Source: Pseudomonas moraviensis
Lineage (GTDB): Bacteria > Pseudomonadota > Gammaproteobacteria > Pseudomonadales > Pseudomonadaceae
Direction of reading: 5' to 3'
DNA length: 64,000 nucleotides
Assembly (NCBI RefSeq): GCF_900105805.1
Contig: NZ_LT629788.1
Coordinates: forward strand, 4,820,501-4,884,500
This document shows, piece by piece, positions 46,824 to 55,430 of this stretch. The position numbers and the translations under genes were made by a program. The notes under the pieces were generated by a model. It did no database searches. It saw only the letters and a program-made list of their open reading frames with translations, and was not told where the DNA came from. Each line of letters begins with the position of its first letter. Position 1 is the stretch's first letter.

Positions 46824-46913
46824 GTAGGAGCTGACGAGTGAAACGAGGCTGCGATCTTTTGATCGTGCGTTAACAATCAGGATCAAAAGATCGCAGCGTG
46901 CCGCAGCTCCTAC
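46824..46913. repeat. inverted repeat of a second family
   Basis: GTAGGAGCTG...GGCTGCGATCTTTTGATC at 46824 pairs with GATCAAAAGATCGCAG...CAGCTCCTAC ending at 46913. It differs from the common REP core. It lies between the DUF3142 gene and the methyltransferase, and its end touches the methyltransferase stop. Confidence 0.85.
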
Positions 46914-47737
46914 AGGGATGCCGCAGGCTTGCGCGCAATGATCACCTGACTCTTCGCCACCACCGCATCCAGCGCCTGTTTGATCTGCGCCCCGCGCGGG
47001 GAGTCGAGTACCGCTTGCCACGTGTCGGCCCAGTGATTGAGCAGTGGGTGATCAGGGTTGCTGAATTCGACCTTGGCTTCCCAGAACAGCATCATCCACA
47101 TCGACCAGTAAAAGCCGTATTGGCTATGGCTGATGATTTCCAGCCCGGCGTCGCCGACCATTGCCTTGAACTGCTCTTCACTGATGATGCGTATGTGATT
47201 GGGTTTCTGGAAGTACTCGGGCGCGGCGATGTCCTTTTGCAGGTCTTCGGAGCTTGGGTGCGGCACGCTGAGCAGGTACAACGCGCCAGGCTTTCCGACC
47301 CGCACCAGCTCAGCGAGAAACTGCGCAGGGTCGTCGACATGTTCGATCACTTCCGTCGAGACCACACGTGTCGCCGTGGCGTCGGCAATCGGCAGCGGAT
47401 TGCAATCGGTGACGTGGCACTCGACTTCGCGCGCCGGGGTATCGCTCAAGCGCTGACGGGTGGCTTCGACCTTGGCCGCATCGATATCGGCAATGATGAT
47501 CTTCGCCCCGCGCATGCCGCAGAAATGCACGTTACCGCCATCGCCGCAGCCCACATCGAGCAGCGTGTCGTCGGGGGTCACCGGGAACCCTGTGAACAGT
47601 TCGCCGGTTTGCTGATTGAACCAGCCGCTGAGCATCGCATCGTGCAGGCCGAGCATGTACGGGTCGGTCTTCTCGGCAACCGCCACAACAGGCTGCGCCG
47701 GCGTGGCGTTCGTGAGTTTCTTCAAAAGGCTCAGCAT
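46910..47737 (-). CDS. class I SAM methyltransferase, glycan cluster
   Basis: This 275-aa protein has SAM motif I LLDVGCGDGGNVHF (about 59-72), IIIADIDAAKVEATRQRL and STEVIEHVDDPAQFLAELVR typical of Methyltransf_11/UbiE-like enzymes. The substrate cannot be read. It overlaps the acyltransferase gene by seven bases, so it probably modifies a sugar or lipid of a surface polysaccharide. Confidence 0.8.
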   Translation of the reverse strand: MLSLLKKLTNATPAQPVVAVAEKTDPYMLGLHDAMLSGWFNQQTGELFTGFPVTPDDTLLDVGCGDGGNVHFCGMRGAKIIIADIDAAKVEATRQRLSDTPAREVECHVTDCNPLPIADATATRVVSTEVIEHVDDPAQFLAELVRVGKPGALYLLSVPHPSSEDLQKDIAAPEYFQKPNHIRIISEEQFKAMVGDAGLEIISHSQYGFYWSMWMMLFWEAKVEFSNPDHPLLNHWADTWQAVLDSPRGAQIKQALDAVVAKSQVIIARKPAASL

Positions 47738-48885
47738 GAGGTGGCTCCAGGGGATGGAAGGGCGGATCGGGGCGTGCCGAGGCGCTTGACCAGCGCGGCG
47801 CCACGGTTGCGCATCGGCATTTCGATCAAGCGGTAATTCAGTTCACTGAACAGCACGATCAGGCCGAATCCCAGCAACAGCGTGACCACCGGATGCCCGG
47901 CCGGACTCGGCAGACCGGCGCTCTGCAAACGGAAAATCAGTTCACGCACCAGTTGATAGGCCGGGATATGGATCAGATAAATGCCATAGGAGCGGCTGCC
48001 GACCCACGCGAGCAACCGTTGCACCGCACCGGCAGGCACCAGGTAATCGCGGTTGTATGAAGCGATCCACACCAGCACGGCACTGAGCAGCGCGATTGAA
48101 CCGATGCGATAAGGCGCGAAGGTGAAACGATCGGTGGCCATGAAGCTGAGCAGCAATGCGATGGCGATGAAGGCTGAAATCCCGGCCCACGGCCGCGCCA
48201 GCCAGGTTGGCTGCCAGCGCTGATAGCCGGGCCGTGCGCTCCACATCGCCAACAGCACGCCAAGGGCCAGCGCGTCGGTGCGCACCACCATCAGCAACGG
48301 GGTGCGCACGGTCAGAATCTGCACCGCGACCAGCGCCAGCAGTGCCCAGACCAGACGCTGGCGAAACAGCAGAATCAGCAGCGGAAACAGCAGATAAAAC
48401 TGTTCCTCCAGCGCCAGGCTCCAGTAGACAAAACTGCTGCCGTATTCGTATCGGAAGAAGCTGTCGGCAAAACGGAAATTGGCGTATTGCAACACGCCGG
48501 CCAGGGTCGCTTGCAAGTTGGCATGCCAGGTACCGAAAGCGCCGGAGCGATTGAGGAACACACAGGCCAGCAGCATCAGCGCGAGCCATAGCCAGGCCGA
48601 CGGCAACAGGCGATAGGCGCGGCGCAGCCAGAAGTTGCGCGTCTGCTGCCAGCACTCCTGGCGACTGGTACAACCTTGCAACGCCGGAACCAGGCTGCGA
48701 GCGATGACAAAGCCGGAGATGGCGAAAAACAGATCGACGCCCCACCACGTTTGCAGACTGCCGTGAATGCTGTCCAGCAAAGGCACCGGGTCCGCGAACA
48801 GACTGCCCTGCAGGTGATGGAACAATACCCCCAGCACGGCGACGGCGCGCAGCACTTCTATATCCATGATGCGCTTGCCGTTCAT
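47731..48885 (-). CDS. acyltransferase-3 family membrane protein (OafA-like)
   Basis: A 384-aa protein with about ten membrane segments. It has the family hallmarks RAVAVLGVLFHHLQGS near the N terminus (catalytic His), DLFFAISGFVIARSL and RRAYRLLPSAW. Such proteins O-acetylate lipopolysaccharide, exopolysaccharide or other sugars. The start at 48885 overlaps the glycosyltransferase stop (ATGA). Confidence 0.88.
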   Translation of the reverse strand: MNGKRIMDIEVLRAVAVLGVLFHHLQGSLFADPVPLLDSIHGSLQTWWGVDLFFAISGFVIARSLVPALQGCTSRQECWQQTRNFWLRRAYRLLPSAWLWLALMLLACVFLNRSGAFGTWHANLQATLAGVLQYANFRFADSFFRYEYGSSFVYWSLALEEQFYLLFPLLILLFRQRLVWALLALVAVQILTVRTPLLMVVRTDALALGVLLAMWSARPGYQRWQPTWLARPWAGISAFIAIALLLSFMATDRFTFAPYRIGSIALLSAVLVWIASYNRDYLVPAGAVQRLLAWVGSRSYGIYLIHIPAYQLVRELIFRLQSAGLPSPAGHPVVTLLLGFGLIVLFSELNYRLIEMPMRNRGAALVKRLGTPRSALPSPGATSC

Positions 48886-50183
48886 GCTTGGCAGGCTTCC
48901 CCCGCAGCGGCACGGTGTTCGAACAACTGTGCAAGAAATGCCCGCAGGCGCTGCTCGGCCACAGCCTGACTGCAAAAAGCCTGCAGGCTGTCGACCGCTT
49001 GTGCGGACATCGCGGCATAACGCTGCGGCTGGTTTTTTGCAACGTCGTAACTGGCCCGGTAGGCCTCACATAATGATGCCCAGTTGGTCACGTACCGCAG
49101 CGTGCGAAATGCCTTGCGCGGATCGTGCGGCCAGGCGGTCAGTTCGTCGGTGGACTCGATCAGAAACGCGTTCTCAGCGTTCAGGTAATCGATCATTGCC
49201 GTGGTTCGAGGCGCTACTGCGGGCTTGCCGCAAGACATGAATTCCATCAGAGGCAGGCACTGGCCTTCCCCGTAGGACGTGTTCACGACATAACGAGTCG
49301 CCTGCACGAGTCGCTCGTAGTCCGGATCGGCGAGATAGCCGTGAATCAACACGATACGGCATCGATAGGACTGGTTTTTGTACAAATGATGGAGGATGTC
49401 AGCCAGCGCCTCTTCAGCATCGAAGTGCGTCAGTTTCAGCACCAGGGTAGCGTCTTCGACTTCGCGAAAGCTCACACAGAACGCGCTGAGCATGTCCTCC
49501 CAGTTCTTGCGGCCATCGCCGGGATTGAACACTGACGTATACACCACGCCCTCAAGGGACAGGGTCTGCTCGGTCACTGGTGCGGCAAAATCAATCCCCT
49601 CGCCGCTGCGCAAATGCTCTGGGGCGAAGGCATTCAAGTCGAGCTGACGGCTGTCGGCCACCACCCCTTTGATCGTCAGCCGCAGCGGCTCGGCAGCGCA
49701 ATGATCCTGTGCTTGCCTGCCGCGTGCGGCGAAGCGGTCCCACACCGGCGCCGGGATAGCGCTGATCGGGTAGTCCGCGGACATGGCTTCGCGGACCGCA
49801 GCGACGGTATAACTGGAATGGGTGACAGCCGCGCCGCAGGCGTGCAAAACGCTGCGCCAGTCGTTGCGTGGCTCACCGGCGAACGGCTCGTTGGGGATCG
49901 TGCTGAACTCCCAGGCAAACACCGGCACGGTCGGACACGCCAGATCAACGGGCGTACGGTGCGGCGGGGAAAACGACAGGAACACACAGGGCTCGCCCCG
50001 AGCCAGGCATTCGCCATAGAGCGCATCGACTTGCGTCTGCGGATCAGCCACTTCGATAACCCGCCCGATTCGTTCGAGAACCGGTCGATATTCCTTGAGG
50101 ACGAAGTAATAGCTGTATTCGGAACGCCCCAGGTTTTGCGTGATGGTGTGCTGATTGGTTTCAGAATGAATGATGATCAGCAT
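48882..50183 (-). CDS. glycosyltransferase, paralogue A
   Basis: A 433-aa GT-B type enzyme. Its N-terminal half carries GRSEYSYYFVLKEYRPVLER. The C-terminal half has a SVFNPGDGRKNW motif, a GYLADPDYERLVQATRYVVN segment and a donor-site loop GQCLPLMEFMSCGKPAVAP. It is clearly related to the upstream neighbour but lacks that protein's insert. It should add a sugar to a surface glycan. Donor and acceptor are unknown. Confidence 0.83.
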   Translation of the reverse strand: MLIIIHSETNQHTITQNLGRSEYSYYFVLKEYRPVLERIGRVIEVADPQTQVDALYGECLARGEPCVFLSFSPPHRTPVDLACPTVPVFAWEFSTIPNEPFAGEPRNDWRSVLHACGAAVTHSSYTVAAVREAMSADYPISAIPAPVWDRFAARGRQAQDHCAAEPLRLTIKGVVADSRQLDLNAFAPEHLRSGEGIDFAAPVTEQTLSLEGVVYTSVFNPGDGRKNWEDMLSAFCVSFREVEDATLVLKLTHFDAEEALADILHHLYKNQSYRCRIVLIHGYLADPDYERLVQATRYVVNTSYGEGQCLPLMEFMSCGKPAVAPRTTAMIDYLNAENAFLIESTDELTAWPHDPRKAFRTLRYVTNWASLCEAYRASYDVAKNQPQRYAAMSAQAVDSLQAFCSQAVAEQRLRAFLAQLFEHRAAAGEACQA

Positions 50184-51754
50184 GAGGCGTTATCCAGAAC
50201 AGGCTCGATATCAGCGGCCGTGGGAGCCAGCGCGAAAAAATCCGCCAGGCGTGTCTGCAATGGCGCGAACGCGCAGTAATCGTGCATCCGCTCGATGGCG
50301 GCGGCCGACATCCGCTGATAGTCCTGCGGGTGCGCAGTGGCCATGCGGTAACTGTTTTCGTAGGCGCTTTTCAGCGAACCCCAGTCCGGTCGGTAGCGCA
50401 GGGTGCGGTAAATAATCCGCGTGTCCTGGGGCCAGATCGTCAACTCTTCGCTGGACCTGACCACGAATGCCACCGAGTCGTCGATGTAATCCTCCATGGC
50501 GGTGTGGGCCGGCGCGATCACCGGTTTGCCGCTGGACATGAACTCCATCAAGGGCAGGCACAGGCCTTCGCAGCGCGAGGCATTGACGTAGAACGTCGCC
50601 GCCTTGTAGAGCTCGGCATACTGCGCGTCGTCAAGGTAGCCGTGCATCACCACAACGCGGCAAGCGAACGGGCTGAGCTGCGCGAGCAACGTCATCAATT
50701 CGCTGTAATACAAGGCCAGATCGTTCTGGGTGATCTTGACCACCAGGGTCGCGTCCGGCTGCTCGCGAAATGCCCAGCAAAACGCGGTAATCAGTTGATG
50801 CCAGTTCTTGCGGCCATCCTTGGGATTGAAGACCGAGACGTACACCACACCGTCGACACGGGTTTCAACGATGCCGTCGGTGGCCGGCAGGTCCAGCGGC
50901 GGTGGTTCGCTGAGCGGAATCGGTTGCGCGCCGCAAATGGCGGGCAGACGTTGCTCGAGCCAGGCGTGAAGGTTGTCGGGAACGCGATCACGAACCCCTT
51001 CCCAGTACCAGTTCTGCAGGTATTTCACCCGTGGGACCGGCTCTGCCAGGTCACGCCCGAGATCCAGTGCCCATAGCCGCAGATAATGCCGGGCGATGAC
51101 GAACCGGCGCTTCAGGGTCAGCGGCGGTGGACGCGCGGCTTCTATTTCAGCCGCCAGCGCAGCTTCTTCTTCAGGTGTCAAAGGGACGGGACTCAGCGCA
51201 TCGGCGGACAAGCCAAGTTCGCGGCTATCGAAAATACAGCCTCTGATCGCCAGGGTTACCCCCGCATTGATCGGTGTCGGGACATGCGCCTGGCGGATAT
51301 CCGAAAACCTTTCCCATAGCGCTGTCGGTAGCACCAGCACCGGAAAATCCTCACCCATGGCCCGCCGGATCGCCCGGGCAGTGTGGCTCGACAAGGTGAT
51401 GACCCGGCCCTGGCGCGCGAGCATTTGCGTCCAGTCCTGGCGCGGGTCGTTGTCCCACTGTTCATCGGGAATCGAGTCGAACTCCCACGCCACGACGCAG
51501 ACCGTCGGGCATTGCAGATCGGCCGGGGTTTTCTGCGGTGGGGCAAACGACAGGAATACGCTGTCTTCGCCTGCGGCGAGCAATCGGCGGTAGAGGGGAT
51601 CGACTTCTGCCGGGGCGGATACGACATGCACACGACCAAGACTTTCCAGCAACGGACGATAGGCCTTGAGCACGAAGTAATAACTGTATTCGGGACGGCC
51701 GAGACTCTGGCTGATGGAGCTGTCGCTGACGTCCGAGTAAAGAATGAAATTCAT
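50177..51754 (-). CDS. glycosyltransferase, paralogue B with insert
   Basis: A 525-aa relative of the downstream gene, sharing QSLGRPEYSYYFVLKAYRP, SVFNPKDGRKNW and GLCLPLMEFMSSGKPVIAP. It has about 90 extra residues in the middle (roughly 205-300), rich in proline, glutamate and alanine at first and then tryptophan-containing. The start at 51754 follows GTGGGATG; the longer open frame upstream is not supported. The first gene of the minus-strand glycan operon, it overlaps paralogue A by seven bases. Confidence 0.82.
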   Translation of the reverse strand: MNFILYSDVSDSSISQSLGRPEYSYYFVLKAYRPLLESLGRVHVVSAPAEVDPLYRRLLAAGEDSVFLSFAPPQKTPADLQCPTVCVVAWEFDSIPDEQWDNDPRQDWTQMLARQGRVITLSSHTARAIRRAMGEDFPVLVLPTALWERFSDIRQAHVPTPINAGVTLAIRGCIFDSRELGLSADALSPVPLTPEEEAALAAEIEAARPPPLTLKRRFVIARHYLRLWALDLGRDLAEPVPRVKYLQNWYWEGVRDRVPDNLHAWLEQRLPAICGAQPIPLSEPPPLDLPATDGIVETRVDGVVYVSVFNPKDGRKNWHQLITAFCWAFREQPDATLVVKITQNDLALYYSELMTLLAQLSPFACRVVVMHGYLDDAQYAELYKAATFYVNASRCEGLCLPLMEFMSSGKPVIAPAHTAMEDYIDDSVAFVVRSSEELTIWPQDTRIIYRTLRYRPDWGSLKSAYENSYRMATAHPQDYQRMSAAAIERMHDYCAFAPLQTRLADFFALAPTAADIEPVLDNASC

Positions 51755-52279
51755 GGCATCCCACGATAAAGCTGCCATTCCGGCAACTTCATGCTGTGAC
51801 GGCCAGAGATGGATCGGGCCGGGAATCCCGACACGGCGTCCTTCATCAGACACGTCTTAGTTCTTGTTTTAGTGGTCAGTTTCACTCTGCGTCGCAACCC
51901 CCGTGTTCAACTTCGGAATATCGCGACGAGGGGCATTCTAAACACATCCATTGAGGGTTCGGGAACCATCGGGCGTGAATAATTCGGTCTACGCTGTCCA
52001 GAACTGACCGGTCACGGTTTGCCCTGTTGAAATTGTCGTGTAATTGGCACAGATTGATCGCAGAACAAATACAACAACTGTTTCGCCTGTTGTCCTACCG
52101 AGCTTTCGTCTCGGTCTGACAGACCCTCCTACACCAGCTGTAGGAAATAGCGAAACATAAGCCCAAGGGGTCGCGGTTTTGAAAAATTGCCTGGTCGCCA
52201 CAGGTCTCGCCAGTTTCGCGCAATACCCTCTGCGGACACCCCTGTTGCCCGCCGGATCGGCGAACACGGAGCGCGCGCT
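51755..52279. other. 525-bp divergent promoter region of the glycan cluster
   Basis: No credible gene is seen. The region is less GC-rich near its middle and holds two adjacent hairpins: GGTCTGACAGACC (52113-52125, perfect palindrome) and CCTACACCAGCTGTAGG (52128-52144). It must contain the promoters of the two divergent glycosyltransferase units. No JUMPstart/ops sequence was found. Confidence 0.6.
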
Positions 52280-53716
52280 ATGACTCGACTGTTGGTGGAG
52301 TGCACCCACGTTTTCAACCACCCGAAACTCAACTCGGGGATTCAGCGGGTGGTGCGCAATGTCATCAATAAATTGCCGTCCGGTGCTGCTGATGTCGAAT
52401 GCATGCCGGTGGTTTTCGTCAACGGCCAACTCTACCGGGTCTTGCGCCTGGCCCCTCTGAACACGCCGGTTTTCAACGCCTTCGCGACATTCGCTGACCG
52501 CCTGGAACGCCTTGCCCATCGTTTTGGGCAATGGCACCAGCGGCGCGAGGCCCAATGTGAGTCGAAGCTGGCTCGCCGCGCTGTATATGTTGCCTACCGC
52601 CTGACCTCGTTCACCGCATTCGGGATCCCGTTGAGGCTGTTCAAACGCCTGAGGCACTTGCAGTTGCTCAAGCGCTGCTCGCCCTTGCAGCATCAGGCCG
52701 ATGATCAATTGATACTGCTCGACTCCTCGTGGCATTCGGATTTCTTTCCTCATGTCGAGCGACTCAAGCGTGATGGCGTCGGGATCATTGCGGTGATCTA
52801 TGACCTGATTCCCATGACGCATCCACACTTTTACGAAACCCGACCGGCGCAGGTGTTCGGGGAATGGTTTGACTGGATTTGCCGCACTGCCGACGGCTAC
52901 ATGGCCATTTCCGCCACCGTGCGCGACGAGGTGCGCAATGAGCTGCAGCGACGGCTTGGGCCCCTGCAGGCGGGAAAACGCTGGTTCGACTACTTTCACT
53001 TGGGTTCCGAGCTGGACTTGCACAGCTCGACCGCGGCCGTGGAACCGGCGTTGCGCCAGATGTTCGAGGCACCCGGCCCGGTTTTCCTGATGGTCAGCAC
53101 GATCGAGCCGCGCAAGAACCATGCTTATCTGCTGGATGCTTTCGAGCGTGCCTGGGCAGGTGGTTCCAGCGCCAGGTTGTGTATCGCTGGACATATCGGC
53201 TGGAAGTGCGACGAGCTGCTCTCACGGATACGCCACCATCCGGAATTGAACCGGCGCCTGTTCATGTTCAACAACCTCAGCGACACCAGTCTGGAGCATG
53301 CTTACGCCCACGCCAGTTCGCTGGTTTTCCCATCATTCGTCGAAGGCTTTGGCCTGCCGCTGGTGGAAGCCATGCAGCGCGGTTTGCCGGCAATGGGCAG
53401 TGACATCCCGGTGTTTCGCGAAATCGGCGGCAAGTACATGGCCTATTTCGATCTGCAGGAGCCGCAGAGCCTGACCGAACTGATCACGGCCTTCGAGGCC
53501 AGTGGTCAGTTCCCCGCCGGCAAGGATGTACGCGACTGGCGCTGGATTGACTGGCGCCAAGCCAGCCAACAGTTGGTCGAGCGCAGCGCGCGGCATGTCC
53601 TGCTAGGAGAGGCGGCGCAACCGGCCGTTACGCTTGAGGGCATCAGTGCACCGGGTGAAGCGTTGCCGACGCCCCCTGAGTATTCACGAATGCGCGCGTC
53701 AGGCAGTTTTCAGTAG
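52280..53716 (+). CDS. glycosyltransferase family 4
   Basis: A 478-aa GT-B enzyme. It has LNSGIQRVVRNVINKL near the N terminus, the acceptor-side GVGIIAVIYDLIPMTHPHF, then FLMVSTIEPRKNHAYLLDAF and the donor-binding FPSFVEGFGLPLVEAMQRGLP, with the EX7E-type glutamates. It resembles LPS and polysaccharide glycosyltransferases. The start at 52280 was chosen because 31 codons upstream are arginine-rich, non-homologous sequence. It is divergent from the paralogous pair and its end overlaps the transferase gene below by 18 bases. Confidence 0.85.
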   Translation: MTRLLVECTHVFNHPKLNSGIQRVVRNVINKLPSGAADVECMPVVFVNGQLYRVLRLAPLNTPVFNAFATFADRLERLAHRFGQWHQRREAQCESKLARRAVYVAYRLTSFTAFGIPLRLFKRLRHLQLLKRCSPLQHQADDQLILLDSSWHSDFFPHVERLKRDGVGIIAVIYDLIPMTHPHFYETRPAQVFGEWFDWICRTADGYMAISATVRDEVRNELQRRLGPLQAGKRWFDYFHLGSELDLHSSTAAVEPALRQMFEAPGPVFLMVSTIEPRKNHAYLLDAFERAWAGGSSARLCIAGHIGWKCDELLSRIRHHPELNRRLFMFNNLSDTSLEHAYAHASSLVFPSFVEGFGLPLVEAMQRGLPAMGSDIPVFREIGGKYMAYFDLQEPQSLTELITAFEASGQFPAGKDVRDWRWIDWRQASQQLVERSARHVLLGEAAQPAVTLEGISAPGEALPTPPEYSRMRASGSFQ

Positions 53717-54325
53717 CCCGGCCGCGGTAGGCGGCATCGCCACAAAACCGGGCAGGGCCTCGATGCGTGCCAGCCAGGCCCGGACATTGGCGTATTCCTC
53801 CAGCGAGACATTGCCCTCCGGCGCATGCGCGATGTAGCTGTAGGCAGACACATCAGCGATGGTTGGCTCATCGCCTGCCAGATAGGCGGTCTTGCCCAAC
53901 TCCAGCTCCATGACCTTGAGCAGGTTGTGCGCGCGGCCGATGACTTCTTCGGCATTCAGTTGCGCACCGAACACCGTAATCAAGCGTGCCGCCGCCGGGC
54001 CAAAGGCAATCGGCCCCGCCGCTGCCGACAGCCAGCGCTGCACATGTGCTGCGCCCACCGGATCGGTGCGCAGCCAGCGACCGTTGCCATACTTCTGCGC
54101 CAGATACACCAGAATCGCATTGGAATCGGCCAGCACCACACCGTTGTCATCAATCGCCGGCACCTGGCCGAAACTGTTGATCGCCAGATACTGCGGCTGC
54201 TTGTGCTCACCCTTGGCCAGGTCGACGAAGATCAGCTCGGTCGGTAGCTGCAGCAGGGACAGCATCAACTCGACGCGATGGGCGTGGCCGGAACGGGGGA
54301 AGTTGTAGAGTTTGATCGGTTGCAT
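53699..54325 (-). CDS. glutathione S-transferase family protein
   Basis: A 208-aa protein with an N-terminal thioredoxin-like GST domain (KLYNFPRSGHAHRVELML with the active-site Ser region, and GQVPAIDDNGVVLADSNAIL) and a helical C-terminal domain (PTIADVSAYSYIAH). It may conjugate glutathione to electrophiles. A LysR gene lies just upstream in the same direction and could regulate it. Confidence 0.9.
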   Translation of the reverse strand: MQPIKLYNFPRSGHAHRVELMLSLLQLPTELIFVDLAKGEHKQPQYLAINSFGQVPAIDDNGVVLADSNAILVYLAQKYGNGRWLRTDPVGAAHVQRWLSAAAGPIAFGPAAARLITVFGAQLNAEEVIGRAHNLLKVMELELGKTAYLAGDEPTIADVSAYSYIAHAPEGNVSLEEYANVRAWLARIEALPGFVAMPPTAAGLLKTA

Positions 54326-54428
54326 GGTCGACTCCGCTGGAAAGTGACGACGCTACGGAATGAGCGCGCCGATGGAGTCATCATCTACGGATCGGCAAAA
54401 CTAAAGAATCACCAGCCAATGCAATCGA

Positions 54429-55355
54429 TTATTTCAGTGGCTGCAATAACGCCGCCGTGTTCAAGGCCGGATGCTCGCGCAACGCCTTCACGGCGAAGTC
54501 GACAAAGCTGCGGATCCGCGCCGGCGCCTTGCGCCCCCCCTGATACACCACATGAATCGGCAACGGCGGCAATTCAAATTCGGCGAGGACGATTTCCAGT
54601 TCGCCTGCCGCAACCTTGTCCGCCACTTGATACGACAGCACTCGCGTCAGTCCCAGGCCTTTGCGTGCAGCGGTTATCGCGGACTGATTGGCAGTCACGG
54701 TGAGACGCGGTTCGGTGCGCACGCTGAGTGCTTCACCCGCGTCGAGAAACGGCCAATTGCGTTGCTGACCGATCGCCGACGTCGCCACCACCGGCAGTCC
54801 GGCCAACGCCTGCGGATGATCCGGTCGGCCATGCCTGGCGAGAAAATCCGGCGAGGCGCAGATCACTCGCCGCACTTCGCCGACGCGGATCGCATGCTGA
54901 TTGCTGTCCGGCAGTTCGCCGATGCGCACCGCGACATCGATGCCCTCCTCGACCATATTGACGACCCGGTCGAGCAACAGCGCGTTGATCGACACATCCG
55001 GATAACGACACAGGTAATCGGCCATCACCGGGGTTACGAACAGATCGCCGAACAGCACCGGCGCAGTGATCGTCAACTGCCCCCGCGGCAACGCATGACT
55101 GCCTGCCGCCGAATCCTCGGCCTCCTGGACTTCGGCGAGAATCCGTCGGCAGTCATCGCAGTAACGCTGCCCGGCTTCGGTCAGATGCACCGTGCGCGTG
55201 GTGCGCACCAGCAACTGCGTACCGATGTGCTGCTCAAGCGCCGCTACTGCGCGGGTGACACTCGCCGCCGACAGCCCCAGACGCCGCGACGCCGCCGAAA
55301 AGCCTTGCTCTTGGGCGACGACAACGAAGATCTGCATTTCCTGAAAGCGGTCCAT
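54429..55355 (-). CDS. LysR-family transcriptional regulator
   Basis: A 308-aa protein with an N-terminal winged helix (MQIFVVVAQEQGFSAASRRL) and an effector domain with PRGQLTITAPVLFGDLFVTP and the SAITAARKGLGLTRVLSYQV segment typical of the CrgA-like group. AGGAA precedes the ATG at 55355; nine extra codons upstream are not needed. The likely target is the GST gene 103 bases downstream, or itself. Confidence 0.88.
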   Translation of the reverse strand: MDRFQEMQIFVVVAQEQGFSAASRRLGLSAASVTRAVAALEQHIGTQLLVRTTRTVHLTEAGQRYCDDCRRILAEVQEAEDSAAGSHALPRGQLTITAPVLFGDLFVTPVMADYLCRYPDVSINALLLDRVVNMVEEGIDVAVRIGELPDSNQHAIRVGEVRRVICASPDFLARHGRPDHPQALAGLPVVATSAIGQQRNWPFLDAGEALSVRTEPRLTVTANQSAITAARKGLGLTRVLSYQVADKVAAGELEIVLAEFELPPLPIHVVYQGGRKAPARIRSFVDFAVKALREHPALNTAALLQPLK

Positions 55356-55430
55356 GGGATTCCTCGGCGGCGGATACGACAATCGCAGCCGAGGCTGCGA
55401 TTGTGAGAGCGTAGATCAACGGTGGATAAC

